NCBI GenBank assembly: GCA_963728195.1
Contig: CAVSIX010000017.1
Span: forward strand, 124,001-188,000
Origin: Sva-07 sp963728195
GTDB taxonomy: Bacteria; Actinomycetota; Acidimicrobiia; Acidimicrobiales; Ilumatobacteraceae
Length of the DNA: 64,000 nt
Direction: 5' to 3'
Made by a program: the position numbers and the translations under genes. The notes under the pieces are model-generated. The model was not told the DNA's origin. It made no database searches and worked only from the letters and a program-made list of their open reading frames with translations. Shown one piece after another: positions 29,116-38,843 of this stretch (positions are counted from its first letter, which is position 1; each line of letters opens with the position of its first letter).

Positions 29116-31840
29116 TCATCCGACACGGTCGAACATGCTCGTGACGCCGCTGCCGGTGACCGTGAGCACATCGCCGTCGCACTCGTACGGCCCTGATGCG
29201 GACATCGCGTCCGCGCTCACCGAGCGTGAGTCGCCGAATGGGAGTGGCGTCACGCTGTCGCCGATGAGGATCCCGACCGACACCTCCACCGTGCTGGCAC
29301 CCTCGTCCACGGCGATGGCGTCCGGCGTGGCCGACCAACTTCCCGATGTCGTTCCGCTCATGGTGGTGACGAGGGCCCCGTCGGGCGTGGCGACCGACCA
29401 CGACCACTGATCCCTCACGGCTCGTGTAGCCGCCGCCGCCCTCCATCACGACCTGGTACGACCCACCACGCCAATTGACGTTCGAGATCGCGCTGTTGCC
29501 CGTTGCCGCGAAGAGACGCTCCAAGAACTCCTGGCTACGAAGTTCCCAGGTGCCGACGAGGCACTCGGCGTCTCCGACGACGACCACGACGGTCACCGAC
29601 TTGGTCGGGTCGGCCTTCGAGGTCGCCGTCACGGTGTAGGTGCCAGCTCGATCACCGGCGTGGTACACGCCGTCGGCGCCGATCCGACCGCCGGTCGCCG
29701 ACCAGGCGACGGCCACCGGAGCGCCGTCGAGATCGAGAGCGGCGAACTGCAGCGTCCGCCCGACGATCACATTGCCCGGGTCCGGCACCACGATGAAGTC
29801 CTGCAGGACGATGGTGACCTCGTCGTCACGAGGATCGGAGCGGCTCTTGCCTTCGCGGAGCCCCGTCTCGCTGGTGGAGGTGATGGTCACGGTCACCGGA
29901 TAGGCACTCTGGTCGGTCGGAGTCCGCAGTGGACGCGTCGCTGTCGTCGGTGTCTCACGTCCAGCGCCGTCGTTCCAGGACCCGGCGCCGGGATCCCAGT
30001 CCAGCGACGGCGTGTCGGCGTACTCAGCCGAGGCCGTGATCTGGACGATCGATCCCGGGGCATCGATCTCGACGAGGCTCGGTGTCGCGACGACCTGCAG
30101 CTCGTGGATCCGGATCGGGAATTGCGCCGAGACCGACAACCCGGCGAACGCACTGGGGCGTGCCGACACGGTCAGGAAGTCGTTGCCGACGTGCTTCGGG
30201 CGATAGCCGAGGCCGGGATCGTCGACGCTGAGGTTGCCGAATGCTGACTTCAGCTCCACGAACTGGGCTCCGACGATGTCGACCGTCCATGACCTCGGGC
30301 ACCAGTCGGTCAGGACCCCCGTTGCCGTGGTCAGCGCTTTGCCGGTGGCCGTTTCGCGAACCTTGTCGAGTCCGAGGCCGATGGCATCGCCCACCTGTCC
30401 CCGAAGTCCCAGTCCACTCTTGGTCACATTGCTCGCCGCGCCGCCGACCGCAACGTTGGTCAGCGACGAGGCGAGGGCGCCGTAGCTCGCAGCGTCGAAG
30501 CCGGTCGACGTCGCCGTGACCTCGGCGCTCTGGACGACTCCGTCGCTGACGAAGTCCTCGTTGAACTCGACGATCGACACCTGCATCTGCATCGATCGGA
30601 GCTGCGACGGGTACCGCCCGGCGTCCATCGCCGACCACAAATTGAGGCCGGTGTAGAGGGCATCCAGCGCCGCAGTCGCGTTCGAGGCCGCCCCCACAGC
30701 CCCGCCAACCGGTCCTCCCGCCACACCGAACGCATCGTTCAGCTTGCCCACGCCCGCATTCAGCGCTGAGACGTCGCCGGTCAATTTCGCCGTCGCCGGG
30801 CCCATTGCCGACGAGACACCCTTCTCGATCATGGCGGAGAGCGTCGCCCCGTCGTCGATGTCCAACGGGAAGTCGGTGCATGACAGTTGGCGCGGATGTG
30901 CGAGGCCCATGATCGGTGACGACCGCCCCACATCGGCATCGATCTCCGAGTGGGTCTCGTGTGGCGAAAGACTGCGTATTCCAGCGGGCTCAGCAGTGTC
31001 GGTCGGCACCGTGGCGAGCACATCCAGACGGCCGACGATCGCATCGAGGAGCTGCAGCGCATCTTCGTCCAGATCGTCGGCCACGCTGGACACGTCGTGC
31101 TCAGAGCCGTCGTCGAACACACCAGCGACGAGCTTGATGATCCGCAGGTCGGCGTCGAGGTCGGCCGGCGCCGCCTGTGCGAGCTGTTCCAGCGTCGTCG
31201 CCGCTGCAGCCGCCCGACGGTCGAGTTCGGACATGAGCGCCGACACCGCTGTGTCCCACGCACCGGGCGCCGGAGCGAGCCCGCCCAGATCGAGGGGAAG
31301 TGCCGGGCCCCGATTCTCGCCCTCGACGAACTGCAGCTCGACCGATCCGCCTTCGAAGGGGGCCACTGGGTGCATGCCGATCGCCGCTTCGACACGTCGC
31401 TCTACGACGAAGAGGTCCACCGGAACGGGGTCGAGCCCCGGCACGTACATGAACAGCTCGAGCTGGGAGATGTCCGGCACGGTGGTCGTGACCGGGGCGC
31501 CGCTGTCGTCCACCGCGACGGTGACCTCGATGCCATCGAGGGAGACCCGCCCGAACGGTTGCACCTCGCTCGAGGCGAGTGACAGCAGGGTCACGGCACC
31601 TGAGCCCGACGCGATGGGACCGTCCGCATCGCTCGACTCGGTGCTCGCCGGCACCGGAACCGTTGTGGTCCTCAGGGAGCCGGCGCCACCGCCGTCGGAG
31701 CAGGCCGTCACGACAGCGCCAACCACCCAGAGGACACCGACGAGCTTGCCCGTGCGGCCCCGCCTCGGCGCAACGCCGCCGGCACATCGTTGCCCGCGTA
31801 CGTCTTCGCCCCATGTCGGTTGACGAACAGTGATGGTCAC
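29116..31840 (-). CDS. Large lipoprotein with Ig-like (BIG) domain; apparent frame break near 29419
   Basis: Unrecognised surface lipoprotein. A hydrophobic VGVLWVVGAVVTAC lipobox begins the mature part. A Ser/Thr/Pro-rich region and a helical middle (LNAGVGKLNDAFGVAGG, AASNATAALDALYTGLN) follow. Near the end is a bacterial Ig-like repeat (GRTLQFAALDLDGAPVAVAWSATGG ... GTYTVTATSKADP is split here) and then a lipocalin-like tail starting GTWELRSQEF. At codon 29419 the frame continues into Arg/His-rich noise, whereas skipping one C gives VRDQWSWSVATPDG and a normal ending SMFDRVG at 29116. I therefore end the gene there. Start uncertain; 31840 is the first ATG. Confidence 0.6.
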
Positions 31841-31885
31841 GGTGGCGCTCCCGGTGTCAGGGCGATCGGCGTCTCGGTCGGGACG

Positions 31886-32446
31886 TCACGTGCAGGAGAT
31901 GTCGAATGCTGCGGCCATGGTGTCCGCCGTTGCGTCTTCGGTCAGCGTCGTCGTCCCACTGACGGACTGCCCGTCGATGGTGTAGTCGACCGTTGAGGCA
32001 CCGGTTGCCCAGCCGGCAACGGAGTTGCGAACGGCCAGGGCGACTCGATCGCCGGTCTCGTCGAAGACGTCGAAGGTGAACTCGCTGGTCGGGTCGTCGG
32101 CGATGTGTCCAGCGATGGAGACGAGACCGCCGGGGTAGAACGAGCACTGGGTGTCGGCGATGACGTCGTACGTCGTCGTCCCGATGGCGATCGTGCCGTT
32201 ACTCGAGCCGGGGTCTGTCGGCACGTCGGACGAACTGCCGGTCGAGGAGGTGTCGGCAACGACCGATGCCGGCGCAGCGGCTTCGTCGGTGGCGTCGGTG
32301 GCGTCGGTGGCGTCGGTGGCTTCGGCGATGGGGTCGGCCGACTCGTCACCCGGCGTCTCGCCGTCGCTGCTACACGCGCTCACGAGCAAGCCGAGCGTCG
32401 CAACCGAAGCAATCAGGCGGGTGACCGATCGGGTGGTCGTGGTCAA
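31886..32446 (-). CDS. Lipoprotein, LpqH-like fold possible
   Basis: A 186-aa secreted lipoprotein. TTG 32446 is chosen because GGAGG precedes it by 4 nt and it opens a signal sequence SVTRLIASVATLGLLVSAC ending in a lipobox. The linker contains four ATD repeats encoded by a 9-bp tandem repeat. The C-terminal domain (YDVIADTQCSFYPGG, IDGQSVSGTTTLT and a last Cys) has two cysteines that may form a disulfide, reminiscent of the mycobacterial LpqH family. Function unknown. Divergent from the SARP gene. Confidence 0.7.
   Translation of the reverse strand: MTTTTRSVTRLIASVATLGLLVSACSSDGETPGDESADPIAEATDATDATDATDEAAAPASVVADTSSTGSSSDVPTDPGSSNGTIAIGTTTYDVIADTQCSFYPGGLVSIAGHIADDPTSEFTFDVFDETGDRVALAVRNSVAGWATGASTVDYTIDGQSVSGTTTLTEDATADTMAAAFDISCT
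32285..32320. repeat. 9-bp tandem repeat, four copies
   Basis: GTCGGTGGC repeated four times without change inside the lipoprotein gene; on the coding strand it encodes Ala-Thr-Asp repeats in the linker after the lipobox. Copy number can vary without breaking the frame. Confidence 0.9.
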
Positions 32447-32587
32447 TGGTCCTCCTCGGGCGGTACACCGGAGTCGTCGTCGCGGTCTGGCGCCGGTTCG
32501 GTGTGATCTCCCGGCACCGACCCGAACTGTGCCGCAGTCGAGCAAACGAGTCGCAAACACGCTCGGACACTCGTCTACCTTCATGCT

Positions 32588-35485
32588 GTGCCCGACGGTG
32601 ACGCGCCCGACATCGACCTGCGGCTGCTCGGGCGGTTCGGACTCCGAGTCCACGGCACGGCGATCGCCGTGCGGCCGGCACAACGACGTCTGATCTCGCT
32701 GTTGGCGCTGCATCGGACCCGGCGCTACGACGTCGACCAACTGATCGACCTGCTGTGGGCCGCTGACCGTCCTGCGACAGCGCGGAGTGCGCTCCATGTC
32801 CACCTTTCGGGAGCCAGAGCGCTCGCCGACGGATTGATCGACTCCTCGGTCGACGGCTACCGGATCGGTGACCTGGTCGGTATCGACCGCGACGTCTTCG
32901 AGTCGTACGCCGACGAGGCCCTGGACGCAGCTCACCAGCATCGATGGCAGGTGGCCGCCGCCCGCGCCGAGCAGGCGCTCGCGCTCTGGAACGGGTCACC
33001 CTTCGGCGAACTCGCCGACCTCACGACCCGAACCGATGCGGCTGCCCACGTGGCGAGGCTGGGCGAGCTCCGACTTGCGCTCGTCGAGACGTGGGCGCGC
33101 GCCTCGTTGGGCCTCGGACGGCCGGAACGCGTCGTCGGCGAGCTGACCGGACACCTGGTCGAGCACCCGACCCGCGAGTCGTTCGCCGAAGTGCTCATGG
33201 TCGCCCTCTACCGGCTCGGACGGCAACACGATGCCCTCCGGTGCGCCCACGACCTCAGAGAGCGCCTCCTCGAGACCGCCGGGCTCGACCCATCGCCACG
33301 CCTACGGGAGGTCGAGCTGGCGATCCTGAGGCAGGACCGATCGTTGGAAGCGACCACGCTCGGACCGACGATCGGAAACCTTCCCGACCCTGTCACCACC
33401 TTCATCGGACGAGACCGCGAGATCGAGGCGTTGACGGCGGCGCTCGGCGAACGGTCGGTGGTTGCGGTGACCGGTCCGCCCGGCGCAGGAACATCGCGCT
33501 TGGCCGTGGAACTGGCCCGTCACCTGGCCGCCGACCATCCAGACGGTGCGTGGCTGGTCGAAGCTGCTGCAGCCACGACGGAGTCGGCGGTGTCGGCCAC
33601 GATCGCAACAGCGCTCCACCTTCGTGCGCAGGTCGCCACCGTCGAGGATCTGGCAGATCGACTGCGGCCCCTGCGCGCGGTGGTGGTCCTCGACGGATTC
33701 GACACCGCCATCGAGCCGATCCGGCGACTCTGCATCGCACTGTCGGCGCGACCAGGCTCCTGCCGGGTGATCCACGTCGGGCACACCCATCTCGAACTCG
33801 ACGCCGTGACGACGCTGCGACTGCGAGGCTTGGAGGACGGCGACGCCGTCGGGTTGCTCGTCGATCGCATCAGGTCGCGCACTGCCGATCACGTGATCGA
33901 TCCGGCCATGCGGACGGAGTTGCTCGACCTCGCCCGCCATGTCGAGGGGATGCCGCTCGCGATCGAACTGCTGGCGGCTCGCCTCGCATCGATGGGGGTA
34001 GCGGAGGCGACCGACCTGCTCGACCGTGTGAGTGAGGCCGACATGTTCTCCAGCGTCGTGACGTGGTCGCTGGGGACGCTTGCGCCATTCGACCGCGACG
34101 TGCTGCGCGAGCTCTCGGTGTTCGCCGGGAGCTTCACCCACCGCCAAGCGAATGCCGTGTGCCGCGCAGCGACCGAACTCGAACTCGCTGGCGCCCTCGT
34201 TCGGCTGCATGCGGCCTGCGTGCTCGAGCTGAGACGTCGTCCCGGCCGCCAGCTCAGGTATCGCATGCGACGCCTGCTGCGCGAGGAGGTCGCGCGTGGC
34301 CAGGCCGACGATGACCGCAGAGAGCTCGAGAGGCGACATGCCAGGTTGATGGAGCAATCCGCCCTGCGAGCGCTCGATGCATCGACGAGCGACGAGCAGG
34401 TCGTCGTGTTCGCCGACGTCGACCTCGACCTCGCCGATCACCGAGCGACGCTCGAGCGCTTCCGGCGCCGCGGCGACTGGCCGGGCATCGGTCGGATGGC
34501 AGCTCGGCTCGCTCCGTACTGGTACGGGCGGTTCCTGGCATGGGAGGGCCGTGAGTGGGCCGAGGCGGCACTGGCTCACGAGGTCGAGCCGGACGACGCC
34601 GGCACGTTGTTGCATGCCGCGGGCTTCCTTGCGTGGGCGACCCATGACTACGACGTGGCCGATCGCCACTATCGAGCGCTGCTCGATCTCGGGGGCCGTG
34701 GAGGAGACCAGAAGATCCGAGCGGACGCATTGCGGGGACTCGGCACGGTGCATCAGAAGCGTCGACTGGTCGACGGTGCAGCATTCCTGGAGGAAGCGAT
34801 CGTGCTCTACCAGGAGCTCGACGGGGTGGACGCAGAGCTCGCTGAGTCCTGCATGTTCCGCGGCCTCGACGAGGCGTACAACGGCTCGACGGTCCGGGGC
34901 GTCGAACTCCTCACGGCAGCGGTCGAACGGTTCGAGCGCCTCGGACACATTCGCCAGGTGTCGAAGAGCCGACGCTGGTTGGCGCATTGCGCGTGGCGCT
35001 CGAGCCGGTCCGCCGAGGCGCGGCGCCACGCCGACGACGCGGCCCGAATCGCGATGGAGGCCGGCGATGTGGTCGCCTTGAGCGGCGCATTGATCGAGCA
35101 GGCGTACGTCGACATGACCTGGGGCAGTCCGAGAACGGCCGCCGGCCACCTGCTCGAAGCGCTCGAGCCCATCCCGACGCGCAACGAGGTCGACGTCTGT
35201 CAGGTGCTGCTGCCTGCGGCCAGGCTGGCTGCACTCACCGGCGCCCGGCCCGTAGCCGCCGCGACCGTCGCCCACATCGACGAGGTGTACAACCGATTCG
35301 GCTGGAAGCCGCTCCGCAGTGCCGCGGCGGGTCGCCAGCTCCAAGACGCCCTCGAGCGTGGCCCCGGGAACGAGATGCGCAGGGCCGACCGTGCGATCGA
35401 GGACGTGACCGCACACCTGACCTGGGTGGCGGAGTCGTGGATCGGCGATCTCGATGACGATGGCCTCGCTCGTCCCCCTCGCTGA
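32588..35485 (+). CDS. SARP/AfsR-type regulator with degenerate NB-ARC-like ATPase and TPR region
   Basis: A 965-aa transcription factor. The N-terminal winged helix (LRLLGRFGLRVHGTAIAVRP, ALHRTRRYDVDQLIDLLW) and BTAD domain (about residues 95-245) are clear. The ATPase region follows VTTFIGRDREIEAL. Its Walker A is GPPGAGTS, with Thr where Lys is expected (GxxGxGKT/S), and Walker B is VVVLDGFD. The C-terminal third is helical, TPR-like. GTG start at 32588. SARPs usually activate secondary-metabolite or secreted-protein genes. Here the adjacent divergent lipoprotein is a possible target. ATP binding may be lost. Confidence 0.85.
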   Translation: MPDGDAPDIDLRLLGRFGLRVHGTAIAVRPAQRRLISLLALHRTRRYDVDQLIDLLWAADRPATARSALHVHLSGARALADGLIDSSVDGYRIGDLVGIDRDVFESYADEALDAAHQHRWQVAAARAEQALALWNGSPFGELADLTTRTDAAAHVARLGELRLALVETWARASLGLGRPERVVGELTGHLVEHPTRESFAEVLMVALYRLGRQHDALRCAHDLRERLLETAGLDPSPRLREVELAILRQDRSLEATTLGPTIGNLPDPVTTFIGRDREIEALTAALGERSVVAVTGPPGAGTSRLAVELARHLAADHPDGAWLVEAAAATTESAVSATIATALHLRAQVATVEDLADRLRPLRAVVVLDGFDTAIEPIRRLCIALSARPGSCRVIHVGHTHLELDAVTTLRLRGLEDGDAVGLLVDRIRSRTADHVIDPAMRTELLDLARHVEGMPLAIELLAARLASMGVAEATDLLDRVSEADMFSSVVTWSLGTLAPFDRDVLRELSVFAGSFTHRQANAVCRAATELELAGALVRLHAACVLELRRRPGRQLRYRMRRLLREEVARGQADDDRRELERRHARLMEQSALRALDASTSDEQVVVFADVDLDLADHRATLERFRRRGDWPGIGRMAARLAPYWYGRFLAWEGREWAEAALAHEVEPDDAGTLLHAAGFLAWATHDYDVADRHYRALLDLGGRGGDQKIRADALRGLGTVHQKRRLVDGAAFLEEAIVLYQELDGVDAELAESCMFRGLDEAYNGSTVRGVELLTAAVERFERLGHIRQVSKSRRWLAHCAWRSSRSAEARRHADDAARIAMEAGDVVALSGALIEQAYVDMTWGSPRTAAGHLLEALEPIPTRNEVDVCQVLLPAARLAALTGARPVAAATVAHIDEVYNRFGWKPLRSAAAGRQLQDALERGPGNEMRRADRAIEDVTAHLTWVAESWIGDLDDDGLARPPR

Positions 35486-35500
35486 TGCGCATGCGCTGGC

Positions 35501-35609
35501 TCAGGTGATTCGGAGCACGACGTCGAGCGCGAGCTCGAGCACGAGGTCGAGCGCGATGGTCAGCACCACCGACGCGACGACGGAGACGACCAGCCACTCA
35601 CGACGTCAT
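35501..35609 (-). CDS. Possible 35-aa single-helix membrane peptide with frame break at the start
   Basis: From 35605 down, the minus strand reads RREWLVVSVVASVVLTIALD... to TGA 35501, one transmembrane segment. ATG 35609 overlaps the stop of the upstream YrhK-like gene (ATGA) but one extra A at 35606 puts it out of frame; without it the peptide would be MRREWLVV.... Short proteins of this type occur in actinobacteria. This is a weak call. Confidence 0.3.
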
Positions 35610-36274
35610 GATCGCGCCCCGGCGGGCGGATGAAACGCCGCACTGCGCGGCGGGAGGAGGAGATACGACCCGACGAGGAAGCACAGGGCGCCGGCGCAGG
35701 TGCCTGAGTTCACGAGTGCGGTGTTCAGGACCTCGTCGGTGGTCGGCAACGTGAATGCAGCGAGCGCCGAGATCATGAACAGGACCGATCCCCCGTAGTT
35801 GAGTCCGGCCGACCATCGCTCGGCTTCGTCGGACGTGGACGCCGCCCGGCCACCGGACACGCAGCGCCAGCCGAAGTGGCTGGCGACGAGAAAGGCAACC
35901 GAGCCGAAGAAATCCGGCGCCCACACCAGCCGGTTCGCCTCCTCGGCGCTCAGGCCCTCGGTCATCGCATGGATCGTGCTCGCGTTGAAGAACAGCGTGC
36001 CGCCGAGCTGCACGACCGCCGCCCACCATGCGTCGCCCCGGCGGCTGACCGATTGACCCGAATCGGCATGGGTCTGGCGGAGCTGGCCGGCAGCCGCCAA
36101 CGTGAAGAAGATCGACCCGATCACGAACGTGATCCCGACGACGCCCGGGTCGACGTTCTGCGAATACACCGGGAACGAACCGACCGCGAACAGCAGTGAG
36201 CCGATCATGAACGACCAGGCCACGCGCCACACTCGATCGTCCGGGCGCCAGTCGAGCTGTCGGTGCCACTGCAT
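35606..36274 (-). CDS. YrhK-like multi-pass membrane protein
   Basis: A 222-aa protein with about six hydrophobic helices. Repeated GS-type motifs (WSFMIGSLLFAVGSFPVY, VIGSIFFTLAAAGQL, YGGSVLFMISALAAF, CFLVGSYLLL) resemble the YrhK-like domain in two copies. Function unknown. It begins 26 nt after gadB on the same strand and is probably co-transcribed, so a role in acid or membrane stress can be guessed but not shown. Confidence 0.68.
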   Translation of the reverse strand: MQWHRQLDWRPDDRVWRVAWSFMIGSLLFAVGSFPVYSQNVDPGVVGITFVIGSIFFTLAAAGQLRQTHADSGQSVSRRGDAWWAAVVQLGGTLFFNASTIHAMTEGLSAEEANRLVWAPDFFGSVAFLVASHFGWRCVSGGRAASTSDEAERWSAGLNYGGSVLFMISALAAFTLPTTDEVLNTALVNSGTCAGALCFLVGSYLLLPPRSAAFHPPAGARS

Positions 36275-36300
36275 CGTCGGAACTCCGATGGGTGAGCCGC

Positions 36301-37671
36301 TCAGGTGTGGCTGAAGCCTGACGGGGCGAGGTGCGACGGCGGGAACCGTTCGAGGTGTTCGACGGCGCCGCGAAGGTCGGAGAGCAACGAATCGGCGAGA
36401 TCCATCCCGAACCCCTCGCGCACCACGATGCGCAGCACGGCGACCTCGGTTGCGTCCGCAGGCATCGTGTAGGCGGGCACCTGCCAGCCGGTACGGCGCA
36501 GCATGTCCGACACGTGGAACACGGTGAATCGATCCGGATCGGTGACACGGAAGGCGAGCACCGGGATCGCGGAGCCGTCGCTGACGACCTCGAACGGACC
36601 CATCGAGGCAATCTCACGCGACAGGTGCAGTGCGATGTCCCGAAGTCGCTCCATGATCAGCGTGTACCCCTCGCGACCGAGCCGAACGAAGTTGTAGTAC
36701 TGGCCGACGATCTGGTTACCGGGCCGCGAGAAGTTGAGCGTGAACGTCGGCATGTCACCGCCGAGGTAGTTGACGTGGAAGATCAGATCCGACGGGAGGT
36801 CCGACGACGAACGCCAGACCACGAAGCCGATCCCCGGGTACGTCAGGCCGTACTTGTGGCCCGAGACGTTGATCGACTTCACCTGGGGGAGCCGGAAGTC
36901 CCATTCCAGTTCGGGATGGAGGAAGGGGGCGACGAACCCACCGCTCGCTGCGTCGACGTGGATGGCGATGTCGAGATCGTGCTCGGCGTTGTAGGCGACG
37001 ATGCGATCGTGGATCTCCTTGATCGGCTCGAACTCTCCCGTGTAGGTGGTGCCGAGGATCGGGATCACGCCGATCGTGCGATCGTCGACGCGCTCCATGA
37101 CGTCGTCGGGATCGACGACGAAGCGTTCGGTGGTGACGGGCACGTAACGCGGCTCGACGTCCCAGTACCGGCAGAACTTCTCCCAGACCACCTGGACGTT
37201 CGAGCCGAGCACCATGTTCGGCCGTTCGGTGTCGAGTCCGGCTGCTTGGCGGCGTTCACGCCACTTCCACTTCATCGCGAGACCGCCGAGCATGACCGCT
37301 TCGCTCGAGCCGATCGTCGAGACGCCGATGGCGTCGCCGTCGACCGGTGCGTGGAAGAGATCGGCGACGATGTTCACGCAGCGCCGCTCGATCTCGGCGG
37401 TCTGCGGATACTCGTCCTTGTCGATCATGTTCTTGTCGAAGGTCTCCGCCATCAGGCGCTCGGCCTCCGGATCCATCCACGTCGTGACGAACGTCGCCAT
37501 GTTGAGCCGTGAACTGCCGTCGAGCAACAGCTCGTCGTGGATCATGCGGTACACGGCATCGGGTGACGCCCCGGTGTCCGCCATCCGGTTCTTCAGGACC
37601 GGAGCGCTGCTGAGCCGGCCGGCGTAGGCCGGGGCGACGGCGGTGTCGTCGGGCTGGTGTCGATGGACCAT
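36301..37671 (-). CDS. gadB: Glutamate decarboxylase
   Basis: PLP enzyme converting glutamate to GABA with proton consumption. ATG 37671 (after AGGAGTTCCC) gives 456 aa, the family length. Visible blocks are MATFVTTWMDPEAERLM, the GSSEAVMLGGLAMKWKW phosphate-binding region, IHVDAASGGFVAPF (the PLP-ring Asp), INVSGHKYGLTYPG (Lys Schiff base) and a C-terminal GWQVPAYTMP. No glutamate/GABA antiporter gadC is adjacent; the following gene is the YrhK-like membrane protein. An LPXTG gene with its own terminator lies upstream. Confidence 0.95.
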   Translation of the reverse strand: MVHRHQPDDTAVAPAYAGRLSSAPVLKNRMADTGASPDAVYRMIHDELLLDGSSRLNMATFVTTWMDPEAERLMAETFDKNMIDKDEYPQTAEIERRCVNIVADLFHAPVDGDAIGVSTIGSSEAVMLGGLAMKWKWRERRQAAGLDTERPNMVLGSNVQVVWEKFCRYWDVEPRYVPVTTERFVVDPDDVMERVDDRTIGVIPILGTTYTGEFEPIKEIHDRIVAYNAEHDLDIAIHVDAASGGFVAPFLHPELEWDFRLPQVKSINVSGHKYGLTYPGIGFVVWRSSSDLPSDLIFHVNYLGGDMPTFTLNFSRPGNQIVGQYYNFVRLGREGYTLIMERLRDIALHLSREIASMGPFEVVSDGSAIPVLAFRVTDPDRFTVFHVSDMLRRTGWQVPAYTMPADATEVAVLRIVVREGFGMDLADSLLSDLRGAVEHLERFPPSHLAPSGFSHT

Positions 37672-37780
37672 GGGAACTCCTCGGGGTCGGCGGTACGGCC
37701 AGCCCACGGTACGACGGCCGGTTCGGCCCGGGCATCGCCCACATCGGACGATCCGGGTCGGAACCGGACGCCTGCGCGGC

Positions 37781-37810
37781 TCTGCCGCCCTGCGCATGCA
37801 GGGCGGCAGA
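37781..37810 (-). terminator. Hairpin terminator after the LPXTG gene
   Basis: TCTGCCGCCCTGC (37781-37793) pairs perfectly with GCAGGGCGGCAGA (37798-37810) around a 4-nt GCAT loop. It starts 11 nt beyond the stop of the minus-strand LPXTG protein gene. The stem is 13 bp with no mismatch. Confidence 0.85.
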
Positions 37811-37821
37811 ACTCGAGCGGG

Positions 37822-38655
37822 TCAGCCGACGTCGGAGGCTGCGGTGCGGCGGCTGAGGCGCCGGAGCCCGAGACCACCGACCAGCATGGCCAACGCGCTC
37901 AGCGCGAGCGCCCACGAGGTGCTCCCGGTCGCCGGCAGCGCCGTCTGGGCGGGAGCTGCAGCGGTAGCACCAGCCGCTGCAACAGCCTGCGCCGCCGCAG
38001 GGGGCAACGGTCCCTCGGACGCGACCACCTGCGGGTCAGCCGGGGTCGCGGGTGGGGTTTCCGGCGTGGGAGTTTCCGGCGTCGGGTCCGCGCTGCACCC
38101 ATCGGTGAGCTGGGCCGTCTCGAACACCCATGGACCGACGTTGTCACCCGTGAGCACGTAGCCCTCGTTCGCCTCCACCGACACCGTGACCTTGGTTCCG
38201 TCGGTCGCCGAGGTGTAGGCGTACCCGTCGGTGTTCGTGAGCGTGCCGACCTTGCCGGATGCGTCGCACGTCGGCGGGTCGAACCCGGGCTCGATCGGTT
38301 CTACGCCAGCCGTCTCGGTCGGCAGTTCATAGAACACGACGTAGTGGGAGATGTCCTTGCCCGACGGGTGCGTGATCGTCACCGATTCCACACCGGGGTC
38401 GTACCACCTGTACACCGGACCGTCACCTTGGTTCTCGCTGCCAGCCTTGACGCAGTAGCCCTTGATCAGCATCCCCGGCGGTGCCGGCACGACGATCGAC
38501 TTGGTGGTTCCGTCAGGTGGATACAGGTGGTCCGCTTGCGGCTGGCAGACACCGAGATTGTCCGTATTCCCGGCCGAAACCGTCTGCGAACCCGCTGCCA
38601 TCACTCCCAATGTTCCGAACAGTGCTGCGCTGAGCAGCAATGAGTACTTCTTCAT
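37822..38655 (-). CDS. LPXTG-anchored surface protein (LPATG)
   Basis: A 277-aa secreted protein. ATG 38655 after GGGAGGACGGG opens a signal peptide (MKKYSLLLSAALFGTLGVMA, cleavage near QTVSAG). The mature domain is beta-rich with paired cysteines. A Pro/Thr-rich linker (TPETPTPETPPATPADP) precedes a sorting signal: LPATG, then a hydrophobic helix and a RRLSRR tail. It should be a substrate for a class E/D-type sortase, which is not in the window. Function unknown. The N-terminal domain has a PPDGTTKSIVVPAPPG-type motif. Confidence 0.83.
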   Translation of the reverse strand: MKKYSLLLSAALFGTLGVMAAGSQTVSAGNTDNLGVCQPQADHLYPPDGTTKSIVVPAPPGMLIKGYCVKAGSENQGDGPVYRWYDPGVESVTITHPSGKDISHYVVFYELPTETAGVEPIEPGFDPPTCDASGKVGTLTNTDGYAYTSATDGTKVTVSVEANEGYVLTGDNVGPWVFETAQLTDGCSADPTPETPTPETPPATPADPQVVASEGPLPPAAAQAVAAAGATAAAPAQTALPATGSTSWALALSALAMLVGGLGLRRLSRRTAASDVG

Positions 38656-38843
38656 CCCGTCCTCCCTGTGCCGGTTCCACCCGGCTCCGCCCGGTGGCCC
38701 GTGCGAGCGGCGCTCGTCCGGGCGTCTCCACCGTCCAAACCACGCTAGGTGGTATCTGCCGTCCACGTCACTCAAGATCTGCCCGAATTCGCCACGCTGC
38801 GTGGCTTCAACGTCACAGGCGCAAAGTGGACCGGCGTGACGGG

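Noticed and set aside
28834..29196. 120-codon plus-strand frame across the operator pair
   Set aside because: No ribosome site, no motif, and it contains the palindromes.
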